A DNA stretch of 6,745 bases from Candidatus Nomurabacteria bacterium. GTDB taxonomy: Bacteria; Patescibacteriota; Minisyncoccia; Phycocordibacterales; UBA9973. The stretch lies in assembly GCA_027327845.1 (NCBI GenBank), contig DAHVYC010000027.1, forward strand, positions 1 to 6,745, given 5' to 3'. Positions within the stretch are counted from its first letter, which is position 1; each line of letters begins with the position of its first letter. The translations under genes and the position numbers were made by a program. This document shows positions 1-6,076 of this stretch, one piece after another. The notes under the pieces were generated by a model. It did not search any database, had not been told where the DNA came from, and saw nothing but the letters and a program-made list of their open reading frames with translations.

Positions 1-2244
1 CAACGAAACAACATTCGTGGACAATTTGATTTTGCTGGTATAAATGTACAATCCTCCACTGAGGAAGTGCCTAGCAGCAATCTAGATGATGTACGCATTT
101 TAAATAACGATGTAAGTATTTATGGCCCAGTCTCTCCAACAGTGCCTTCACTTCCTGATACAGCGTTAAGAATTCGTAATAAAATTAACGGAACAGTTAC
201 AAATGCAATTATTCATAACAATAAACTTGTTAGAACTGCTGGTGGCTATAGTCTTACAAACAATACAACTACAACATTAGATGCCACAAACAACTGGTGG
301 GGTACAGCAGTGAAAGCGGATATCGAACCTAAGATTACTGGTGACGTTACATTTGATCCATGGTACATAGATGCCGGGATGAGCACTCTTGTCAGTTCTG
401 AAAAAGCTATCACTTCATTTAATTTCTCTTCGCCTTCAGCGACAGGAACCATAAATGAAGGAGAAATGAATACCATAACACTTAACGTACCTTATGGCAC
501 GGATGTTACCGCCTTGGTTCCGACTATAGCAGTTTCTTCTCAGGCGACGGTCAGTCCTCTAAGCGGTGTAGCTCAAGATTTCACAAATCCTGTGACTTAT
601 ACGGTCACAGCCGGTAATGGAACGACCCAGACATATACTGTTACTGTGAATGTAGAATTAAATCCTGCCAAAGCAATTACCGCATTTAGTTTCTCTTCGC
701 CTTCAGCGACAGGAGTCGTAAATGAGACGAATCATACTATTTCCGTAAGTGTTCCCCATGGCACGGATGTCACAGCACTTGTGGCGACGTTTACAACCAC
801 AGGAGCTAATGTATCAGTTGAAGATACTACGCAGGTAAGTGGAACGACAGCCAATGATTTCACAGAACCTATAACCTATAAAGTTACGGCTGCAGACAGA
901 ACGACACAGAACTATGTCGTGACGGTAAAAGTTTTAGCTGCCACACAATCTTCTCCGACTACCGGCGGTGATGGCAAGGGAGATGCCACTCTAAGTAAAG
1001 ATAAACCAGAAGTTGTGATTGAAGATCCTGAACAAGAATTAGATATTACGATAGATTCCGATGTGGAAGAACCGACGATCAATGTAAGTTCTTTTATTTC
1101 CAACGGTACAGGGACATTGCCGGCTATCACCGTCACCTCGGCTAACGCCAATAATACGAATGTAGCAATCCCGGCTTCTACTACAGTCACCAGTGATGAC
1201 AATACATGGAATGGTGTCATTGCTGCGCCTACTTTGACTACTGTGACATTGCCGACAGATATCGGCCAGACGAAGACAGTAAGCACCGCGATAGAAGTCG
1301 GGTTCACTGGTGCTAAACTAAGCTTTGATAAAGCTGTCAGACTCCTCTTGCCAGGACAAGCAGGCAAGAGAGCAGGATATGTAAGAACAGGTATTACCTT
1401 TACTGAAATTACAAATGTCTGTGCTGCAGACAATCAGGCCACAGGCGATGCATTGCCGGCAGACGGCGAATGTAAGATAGATGTAGGATCCGATTTAGCT
1501 ATCTGGACTAAACACTTCACTTCATTCGCAGCTTACACTCAATCTGCCGCTTCTGGTGGAGGAGGATTGGTAAGTGGCGGCGGTGGGGCAGCTTCTCCAG
1601 TTACGCCTGTGACTCCAGTAGTTCCTGTAGTTCAGCCAGCACCAGTAACACCAACACAGGTCTCAGAGAAACCTCAAGGCCAAGTTCTCGGTGCGGAATC
1701 GTTTAACTTTACGCTTTCACTCAAAAAAGGATCAAAAGGAAACGAAGTAACGGAACTTCAGAAAAGACTCACTTCTGAAGGAGTTTACTCTGGTCCTATC
1801 ACTGGATCCTTCGGTGCCCTTACTGAGTCAGCAGTGAAAAAATTTCAGGCAAAATATGGGCTCTCACAAGATGGTAGAGTGGGGCCGAACACTAGAGAGA
1901 AACTCAATGCCGTGGTAGAACAAGTTGTTCTTCCTGAAGGTTGCGCGTCCGGTTATAAATTCAGTAGCACTACAGGATTGCCTTGTGTCTCTCAAGCGGA
2001 AAATTCAAATGGATCCGGCAATAAAACAGCATTTCGTTTTACTTTGAACCTGAAGAAGGGATCCAAAGGAGACGAGGTGACTAAATTGCAGGAGCGTCTG
2101 ACTAGTGAGGGAGTGTATAACGGTCCTGTCACTGGATACTTCGGTCCTTTGACGAAAACAGCTGTCGAAGCTTGGCAAGAAAAGAACGGCCTTACTAAAG
2201 ACGGAATAATAGGTCCGAACGCTCGAGGTATGCTTAATAAATAG
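1..2244 (+). CDS. Multi-domain cell-surface protein with C-terminal peptidoglycan-binding modules (5' partial)
   Basis: The reading frame is open from base 1, so the N-terminus and any signal peptide lie outside the window; the GTG at 67 is only the first start-like codon inside it. Residues below count from that GTG. Residues 1-105 look like the end of a parallel beta-helix, with Asn-rich turns and an NNWWGT motif. Residues 113-199 and 202-292 are two DUF5018-like beta-sandwich modules (AIT.F.FSSPSATG, VP.GTDVTALV, YTVTA, YTVTV). Residues 310-495 form a beta-rich domain ending in CKIDVGSDLAIWTKHF, a pattern I associate with Patescibacteria surface proteins but cannot name. A Gly-rich then Pro/Val-rich linker leads to two PG_binding_1-type modules (about 548-617 and 658-725, GSKG.EVT.LQ.RL...YFGPLT), joined by a linker with Cys626 and Cys640. 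It is probably secreted and attached non-covalently to peptidoglycan. No catalytic residues are evident. A strong terminator follows the TAG stop. Confidence 0.88.
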   Translation, partial: QRNNIRGQFDFAGINVQSSTEEVPSSNLDDVRILNNDVSIYGPVSPTVPSLPDTALRIRNKINGTVTNAIIHNNKLVRTAGGYSLTNNTTTTLDATNNWWGTAVKADIEPKITGDVTFDPWYIDAGMSTLVSSEKAITSFNFSSPSATGTINEGEMNTITLNVPYGTDVTALVPTIAVSSQATVSPLSGVAQDFTNPVTYTVTAGNGTTQTYTVTVNVELNPAKAITAFSFSSPSATGVVNETNHTISVSVPHGTDVTALVATFTTTGANVSVEDTTQVSGTTANDFTEPITYKVTAADRTTQNYVVTVKVLAATQSSPTTGGDGKGDATLSKDKPEVVIEDPEQELDITIDSDVEEPTINVSSFISNGTGTLPAITVTSANANNTNVAIPASTTVTSDDNTWNGVIAAPTLTTVTLPTDIGQTKTVSTAIEVGFTGAKLSFDKAVRLLLPGQAGKRAGYVRTGITFTEITNVCAADNQATGDALPADGECKIDVGSDLAIWTKHFTSFAAYTQSAASGGGGLVSGGGGAASPVTPVTPVVPVVQPAPVTPTQVSEKPQGQVLGAESFNFTLSLKKGSKGNEVTELQKRLTSEGVYSGPITGSFGALTESAVKKFQAKYGLSQDGRVGPNTREKLNAVVEQVVLPEGCASGYKFSSTTGLPCVSQAENSNGSGNKTAFRFTLNLKKGSKGDEVTKLQERLTSEGVYNGPVTGYFGPLTKTAVEAWQEKNGLTKDGIIGPNARGMLNK
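403..936 (+). repeat. Tandem DUF5018-like modules with a conserved DNA core
   Basis: Two copies of a roughly 89-codon module lie back to back inside the surface-protein gene. A 24-base block is identical at 424-447 and 691-714, exactly 267 bases apart. A second block around TATGGCACGGATGT / CATGGCACGGATGT is also nearly identical. Between the blocks the modules have diverged. This is an in-frame duplication, and such modules commonly serve as extracellular spacer domains. Confidence 0.8.
1708..2241 (+). repeat. Duplicated peptidoglycan-binding module
   Basis: Two homologous modules start at about 1708 and 2038, 110 codons apart including the linker. They share the pattern FTL.LKKGSKG.EVT.LQ.RLTSEGVY.GP.TG.FG.LT..AV. 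The DNA has many synonymous differences, so the duplication looks old. The fold is the PF01471 three-helix wall-binding domain, by motif recognition only. Confidence 0.85.
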
Positions 2245-2261
2245 CTGATAATAAAAGGCAA

Positions 2262-2293
2262 ATAAAACCCCACCTTTACAAGTGGGGTTTTAT
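2262..2293 (+). terminator. Rho-independent terminator of the surface-protein gene
   Basis: A perfect 12-bp stem ATAAAACCCCAC / GTGGGGTTTTAT (2262-2273 with 2282-2293) closes an 8-base loop CTTTACAA, 17 bases after the TAG stop. The GC core is CCCCAC/GTGGGG followed by TTTT. The A-tract on the left arm makes it potentially bidirectional. The loop also holds the likely -35 box of the next gene. Confidence 0.85.
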
Positions 2294-2303
2294 TGTATAT
2301 AAT
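2275..2303 (+). promoter_or_regulatory. Promoter of the CAP-domain gene, overlapping the terminator
   Basis: TTTACA at 2275-2280 (one mismatch to TTGACA) lies exactly 17 bases from a perfect TATAAT at 2298-2303. The expected transcription start, about 7 bases further on, is base 2310, which is the A of the ATG. No Shine-Dalgarno is present between -10 and ATG, so the mRNA is predicted to be leaderless. The -35 box is in the loop of the preceding terminator hairpin. The elements are seen directly; the activity is inferred. Confidence 0.65.
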
Positions 2304-2309
2304 ATATTA

Positions 2310-3296
2310 ATGTTTTCTTGGCTTAAAAAACATTTTATTCCGCACGAAGGCAACGATCATCGTCCGCATATATTGCACGATTCCAGTATCCGGAATATTG
2401 CCACTCTGGTTATTTTTTTGGAAATTTTTACTTTCTTAATACCGATTATTGCTCGCATAAATATGACAGGTGGCATGGCTGCCGTGTTGCCGGCGGTACT
2501 AGCGGATCTTACCAATGAAGAAAGAGAGGGAGAGAATCTAAATATCTTGACGGTCAACCCTCTACTCAACAAAGCAGCCGAGATGAAGGCGAGTGACATG
2601 GCGACTAAAGGATATTTTGCCCATACCAGTCCGGAAGGGAAGACTCCTTGGTATTGGCTTGAAGAAGTAGGATATAAATATCAATATGCAGGAGAAAATC
2701 TAGCCATTAACTTCAGCGACTCAAAAGATGTCACCGATGCTTGGATGGCCAGTCCGACTCATAGAGCAAATATAGAAAAAGGAAACTACACCGAAATAGG
2801 CACTGGGGTCGCCACTGGCATCTATGAAGGCAAAGAGACAATATTCGTGGCGCAGGTATATGCCAACCCTCTGCCTGAAGTTCCAGTACAAAATAAAGAA
2901 CCTTCAAATACCGTTAAAAAGACAGCTGTAATTCCAAAAGTCTCTCCGATAACCGCTCAAGAGCCGGCCAACGTTCTCGGTGTAGAAACATCAACCAATA
3001 CAGAAAATACAAATAATATTCCGCCTAAGGAAATAAAAGACGCTTCATTCTTACAGAAACTTGTCGCTTCACCTCGCAATACGATGAATATGGTTTTATA
3101 TATCGTCTTCGGGATAATTTCTCTGGCTTTGCTTTTGTATATTTTTATAAAAATGAGAAATCATCATAAAGATCTGATAACGAACGGATTGATCTTGTTG
3201 GCGATCGTAGGAGCAGTATTTGTGGCAAACTATTACTTAAGCAGTAGAAATATGATCGTTACTCAGAGCTTCGATTACTCCAGCGAAAATAAGTAA
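2310..3296 (+). CDS. Membrane-anchored CAP (SCP/PR1-like) domain protein
   Basis: 328 residues. A basic N-terminus with the HFIPHEGNDHRPH motif precedes a membrane segment at about 28-50. The CAP domain spans about 70-187 and keeps the family's pocket residues: His105 in YFAHTSP, Glu129 in AGENLA, His151 in SPTHRANI, followed by YTEIGTGVATG and FVAQVYA. A Pro/Thr-rich linker (188-245) containing NVLGVET leads to two more membrane segments (about 258-281 and 289-310) separated by a basic loop. By the positive-inside rule the CAP domain should face outward. Bacterial CAP proteins are extracellular, but their activity is mostly undefined, so no reaction is assigned. The ATG at 2310 is supported by the conserved N-terminus and the promoter spacing. 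The TAA stop directly abuts the stop codon of convergent gdh. Confidence 0.9.
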   Translation: MFSWLKKHFIPHEGNDHRPHILHDSSIRNIATLVIFLEIFTFLIPIIARINMTGGMAAVLPAVLADLTNEEREGENLNILTVNPLLNKAAEMKASDMATKGYFAHTSPEGKTPWYWLEEVGYKYQYAGENLAINFSDSKDVTDAWMASPTHRANIEKGNYTEIGTGVATGIYEGKETIFVAQVYANPLPEVPVQNKEPSNTVKKTAVIPKVSPITAQEPANVLGVETSTNTENTNNIPPKEIKDASFLQKLVASPRNTMNMVLYIVFGIISLALLLYIFIKMRNHHKDLITNGLILLAIVGAVFVANYYLSSRNMIVTQSFDYSSENK

Positions 3297-4514
3297 TTAC
3301 ATTTTTTCTTGGATTCTTTCTAAGGCTAGGATGAAAGCTCCGCGCCTTAAGTCTGTGGAATATTCTTTCGCTTTTTTATATGTCTTTTTCGCGGCATCAT
3401 TCATCATAGGCAGGAGTTTGCCGTAAACCTCCTTTTCACTCCATTGTTCTCCTTTTAAGTTTTGATCCCATTCGAAATAGGAGACAGTCACCCCTCCGGA
3501 ATTGGCCAAAATATCCGGTATTACAGGGATACTCTTCTCGAACAGGATTTCATCCGCTTCGGGCGTTATAGGGCCATTGGCAAGCTCTAAAATCGCGCTA
3601 GACGCTATCTTATGGGCGTTCTTGTCATTTATTACGTTTTCAAAAGCTGCAGGTACTAGAAGGTCGCACTTCGTTTCCAGGAGCTCTTCATTGGTTATGT
3701 TTTTTCCACCCTCAAAATCGGATAGAGATCCAGTTTTCTTTTTATGCTCGGATAGCTTTTCGATATCAAGGCCCTGTTCGTTGTAGATTCCTCCTTTGGA
3801 ATCAGATATAGCCACTACACTGTGTCCGTTTTCAATAAAAATTTTTGCCGCGTTGAGCCCTACATTGCCGAATCCTTGCACTGCGATTTTGCACTTATCC
3901 GGCAGTCCTAATTCTTCCCGCAGAGAATCGAATACATAAAATCCTCCGAGCCCGGTCGCTTTTTCTCTGCCGGCTGAGCCTCCTTTGTCCAGCGGTTTGC
4001 CGGTGAAGGTAGCTCTCGTTTCATCTTTGGTGATTTTGGCATATTCATCCGACATCCAGGCCATGATTTCCGGCGTGGTGTTCACATCCGGCGCAGGTAC
4101 GTCTTTTCTAGGTCCCAATATATCGGAGAGTTTGCGCACCCATCCACGAGAAAGGCGTTCAAGTTCTGCCTTGGATAATTCTTTCGGGTCCACCGTTATA
4201 CCGCCTTTTCCTCCACCCATCGGTATGCCGGCTACGGCGCATTTGAGCGTCATCCAGAAGGCGAGAGCCTTCACTTCATTCACTTCCGTGTCTTTGTGGT
4301 ATCTTATCCCGCCCTTATATGGGCCTAAGGCATTATTGTATTCGACTCTGTATCCATCGAATATTTTTATGGATCCATCGTCCATTTTGACCGGTATGGA
4401 TATCCTTATATCTCTATCCGGTTGTCTTAATTTCAATATAAAATCTTCCCCAAAATCTTTTATTTTGGTAATTTTATCAAGCTGGGCCATTGCGTTTTGA
4501 AAAGGGTTTTGCAT
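3297..4514 (-). CDS. gdhA: Glutamate dehydrogenase (Glu/Leu/Phe/Val dehydrogenase family)
   Basis: 405 residues, full length for the hexameric family; cytosolic enzyme that interconverts glutamate with 2-oxoglutarate and ammonia using NAD(P). The N-terminus (NPFQNAMAQLDK) matches the usual start of the family and supports the ATG at 4514. Substrate-domain signatures are GPYKGGIR (Lys67), LKCAVAGIPMGGGKGG (Lys91 and the likely catalytic Lys103) and PAPDVNT (likely catalytic Asp143). The Rossmann domain has VQGFGNVG (Gly214, Gly216, Gly219). ISDSKGG follows the second strand; cofactor preference cannot be settled from this. A late LANGPITPEA...ILANSGGV..SYFEW block is also typical. Leucine or phenylalanine dehydrogenase is less likely given the length and motifs. 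No Shine-Dalgarno precedes the start. No terminator is seen beyond the stop, where it meets the CAP gene tail to tail. Confidence 0.95.
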   Translation of the reverse strand: MQNPFQNAMAQLDKITKIKDFGEDFILKLRQPDRDIRISIPVKMDDGSIKIFDGYRVEYNNALGPYKGGIRYHKDTEVNEVKALAFWMTLKCAVAGIPMGGGKGGITVDPKELSKAELERLSRGWVRKLSDILGPRKDVPAPDVNTTPEIMAWMSDEYAKITKDETRATFTGKPLDKGGSAGREKATGLGGFYVFDSLREELGLPDKCKIAVQGFGNVGLNAAKIFIENGHSVVAISDSKGGIYNEQGLDIEKLSEHKKKTGSLSDFEGGKNITNEELLETKCDLLVPAAFENVINDKNAHKIASSAILELANGPITPEADEILFEKSIPVIPDILANSGGVTVSYFEWDQNLKGEQWSEKEVYGKLLPMMNDAAKKTYKKAKEYSTDLRRGAFILALERIQEKM

Positions 4515-4552
4515 ATATTATTTGATCTTTATTGTTTATAATTTATACCCTT

Positions 4553-4558
4553 ATTATA
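4553..4558 (-). promoter_or_regulatory. Possible -10 element of gdh
   Basis: On the minus strand TATAAT lies inside TGGTTTATAATA. It would start transcription near 4546 and give a leader of about 32 bases before the ATG. A second AT-rich candidate (TATAAA, 4542-4547) lies just downstream. I see no good -35 at standard spacing, so the exact promoter is uncertain. The same 12-mer occurs at the start of the DUF2127 gene. Confidence 0.35.
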
Positions 4559-4597
4559 AACCAAAGAGAGATGAAAGGAGAGTGAAGTGGAATATTT

Positions 4598-5344
4598 TTA
4601 CCCGAGTATTTTTTCGAGAAGCGCAAGTTCTTCTTTATTGTTCGGCTGAAGTCCCTCTATGGTCTTGGCCACAGGAACCGCTTCGATTTTCTTGTTTTGA
4701 CTGCGAGCTATTTTTATAAGATCAGTCAGATAATATTCGCCTTGCACATTCTCATTTTTTAAAAGTTTTATATTTTCCCAAAGCCAGTCTGAATCGAAAG
4801 CGTAAACTGCCGGATTCAATTCTTTTATCAATTTTTCTTCTTCTGTGGCGTCTTTGAACTCTACTATGCCTCCCACCGTCCCATCCGCTTGGCGCACGAT
4901 CCTTCCGAAATGTCTCAGGGCCGAATGCCATCCTTCAAAATCAGGCAGAAGCACTGTGGCAAGAGTTATGGTCGGCTTTTTTTCTGCATGTTGTTTGAGC
5001 AAGCGCTCGATGGTTTCTTTGGAAATAAGGGGCTGGTCGCAAGAGAGCACCAGTATGGTTTGATGATCTTTGTGCACTGCCTTTTTCGCGGAAGCCACAG
5101 CATGTCCGGTGCCGAGAGGCTGTTCTTGTTCAGCATATAAATAGTTCCCCAGTATTTCTTTGATTAGTTCTTTCTTATGATGTACCACGATGATGGGCGG
5201 TATGGGAAGATTGAGAGATGAGACGGTGTCCAATATGTATTGGATTAATGGTTTGCCTTTAAGTTTTATGAGCGCTTTCGGTTCCTCGGATTTCATGCGA
5301 GTTCCTTTGCCTCCAGCCAGTATTATTATTTGCGTATTTTGCAT
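4598..5344 (-). CDS. GlmU-type UDP-N-acetylglucosamine pyrophosphorylase, uridylyltransferase domain only
   Basis: 248 residues. The protein has the whole signature set of the GlmU N-terminal domain: LAGGKGTRMKS (9-19) for nucleotide binding, Lys24, EQPLGTGHAV (74-83), SCDQPL with metal-ligand Asp103, GRIVR (147-151), Glu162 in IVEFKDA, QGEYYLTD (201-208), and a GLQPNNKEEL end like the GVNNR region. It should transfer UMP from UTP to GlcNAc-1-phosphate, giving UDP-GlcNAc for peptidoglycan or surface glycans. Full GlmU is about 450 residues; the left-handed beta-helix acetyltransferase half is absent. The gene ends at a clean TAA with no helix remnant in the 83 bases before gdh, so this is a single-domain form rather than a recent break. 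A different sugar-1-phosphate substrate is possible. The ATG at 5344 gives the family-typical N-terminus. There is no Shine-Dalgarno. Confidence 0.85.
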   Translation of the reverse strand: MQNTQIIILAGGKGTRMKSEEPKALIKLKGKPLIQYILDTVSSLNLPIPPIIVVHHKKELIKEILGNYLYAEQEQPLGTGHAVASAKKAVHKDHQTILVLSCDQPLISKETIERLLKQHAEKKPTITLATVLLPDFEGWHSALRHFGRIVRQADGTVGGIVEFKDATEEEKLIKELNPAVYAFDSDWLWENIKLLKNENVQGEYYLTDLIKIARSQNKKIEAVPVAKTIEGLQPNNKEELALLEKILG

Positions 5345-5374
5345 AAAAATAAGCCCAGAAGGACTATGACGATA

Positions 5375-5407
5375 ATATTAGCACTTTTTAAAAATTTTAC
5401 GAGTCAA
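5375..5407 (-). promoter_or_regulatory. Probable promoter of the GlmU-like gene
   Basis: On the minus strand an extended -10, TGC-TAATAT (5383-5375), sits inside AAAAAGTGCTAATAT. TTGACT (5407-5402) lies upstream, but the spacer is 21 bases, too long for a standard pair, so the extended -10 may do most of the work. Transcription would start near 5368, giving a leader of about 24 bases. The AAAAAGTGCTAA block recurs in front of the tRNA cluster. Confidence 0.45.
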
Positions 5408-5436
5408 AAAAGTGTCGATTTATAAACATTTTGATG

Positions 5437-5952
5437 CTAGTTATTTCTGGTATTTTTTAGATATCTATATTCGTGCCAAGTGAGACTAATGACTATGATA
5501 TCAATAACCGTGATAAACAAAAGCCAGACGGAATATGCATGAACGTACCAATATATTTGGTAAATAATGAATATCCCGAATACCGCCATGGCCACCGGAT
5601 AATACCAGAGTTTTCGTCGTAAGAGTCCGACGATGAGCCAGAGCTTTATAAGGCCATGCACTAGAAGATATATCGCCACAAACTCTTGCGTCCCGGCAGA
5701 TATTGATTGTACGGAATGGAGAAAAAAGTTTGCCACAATATCATACGGGTCTTCGGCGATTTCGCGCTGAGTGATACGTGTCGCTGTGTTGATAAGAACT
5801 TGTTTTGTGATGAAGAACGTAGCTATACCGCTGATGATTTCGAAAACAGTAAATATGCCCTTCACCCAAAGGCTTACCACGAAGAACAGATATATTTTCC
5901 GTTCTTTAGATGAATAATTCTTTATTTTGCTCACAGGTATATTATAAACCAT
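5437..5952 (-). CDS. DUF2127 family integral membrane protein
   Basis: 171 residues from the ATG at 5952. About four membrane segments are visible (roughly 26-48, 88-110, 117-136, 141-158). The block HGLIKLWLIVGLLRRKLW (99-116), followed by YP..MAVFGIFIIYQ, matches the conserved core of DUF2127 membrane proteins, whose function is unknown. The start is uncertain: a TATAAT overlaps codons 3-4, and an in-frame GTG at 5934 (residue 7) lies exactly where transcription from that box would begin. Neither start has a Shine-Dalgarno. The gene begins 26 bases after the 3' end of tRNA-Ser(CGA) with no terminator between, so it may also be read through from the tRNA promoter. No terminator hairpin is evident after the TAG stop. 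Confidence 0.8.
   Translation of the reverse strand: MVYNIPVSKIKNYSSKERKIYLFFVVSLWVKGIFTVFEIISGIATFFITKQVLINTATRITQREIAEDPYDIVANFFLHSVQSISAGTQEFVAIYLLVHGLIKLWLIVGLLRRKLWYYPVAMAVFGIFIIYQIYWYVHAYSVWLLFITVIDIIVISLTWHEYRYLKNTRNN
5941..5952 (-). promoter_or_regulatory. Candidate -10 box overlapping the annotated DUF2127 start
   Basis: TGGTTTATAATA on the minus strand contains a perfect TATAAT (5946-5941) and is identical over 12 bases to the element upstream of gdh. Transcription would begin near 5934, at an in-frame GTG. No good -35 is present: TTGAGA lies upstream, but only 13 bases away. It may be a coincidence of AT-rich coding sequence. Confidence 0.3.
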
Positions 5953-5966
5953 TGGTTTTTCTCAAT

Positions 5967-6073
5967 CCCGGTACAAAGCGGAGGGTACAGGACTCGAACC
6001 TGTAAAGGATTTCTCCTGCTGGTTTTCGAAACCAGTGCCATACCATTAGGCGAACCCTCCGCTTTGAAACGGG
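5967..6073 (-). repeat. Inverted flanks that extend the tRNA-Ser acceptor stem
   Basis: The bases just outside the tRNA are complementary. Leader CCCGTTTCAAAGC (6073-6061) faces GCTTTGTACCGGG (5979-5967, whose first G is the discriminator), with 11 of 13 positions pairing. Together with the 7-bp acceptor stem this gives 18 of 20 paired positions in the precursor. This may guide or hinder end processing, or may help stop transcription; the sequence alone does not say which. Confidence 0.6.
5979..6060 (-). tRNA. tRNA-Ser (anticodon CGA)
   Basis: Read on the minus strand this is an 82-base class II cloverleaf. The acceptor is GGAGGGT/ACCCTCC with discriminator G, as usual for bacterial serine tRNAs. 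The D arm is GCC-TAATGGTAT-GGC. The anticodon arm is CTGGT-TTCGAAA-ACCAG, with CGA at loop positions 3-5, reading UCG. The long variable arm is AGGA-GAAA-TCCT. The T arm is ACAGG-TTCGAGT-CCTGT. All stems pair perfectly. CCA is not encoded. The D loop is short (9 bases) for a serine tRNA and looks more like that of a class I tRNA. Confidence 0.93.
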
Positions 6074-6076
6074 ACG

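Noticed and set aside
912..1433. Minus-strand ORF of 173 codons inside the surface-protein gene
   Set aside because: It is antisense to a clear domain-rich coding frame, has no recognisable motifs, and its Val/Ala/Thr-rich composition mirrors the sense frame.
3985..4500. Plus-strand ORF of 171 codons antisense to gdh
   Set aside because: It lies wholly opposite conserved glutamate dehydrogenase codons, with no Shine-Dalgarno or family resemblance. It is a shadow frame.
4522..4719. Plus-strand ORF of 65 codons at the gdh/GlmU-like gap
   Set aside because: Over half of it is antisense to the end of the GlmU-like gene. There is no ribosome site, and the protein is of low credibility.
5379..5390. 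TTAGCACTTTTT as a possible CIRCE heat-shock operator half (also at 6126-6137)
   Set aside because: CIRCE needs TTAGCACTC, nine bases, then GAGTGCTAA. Only one half-like string is present at each place, and extended -10 boxes explain it better.
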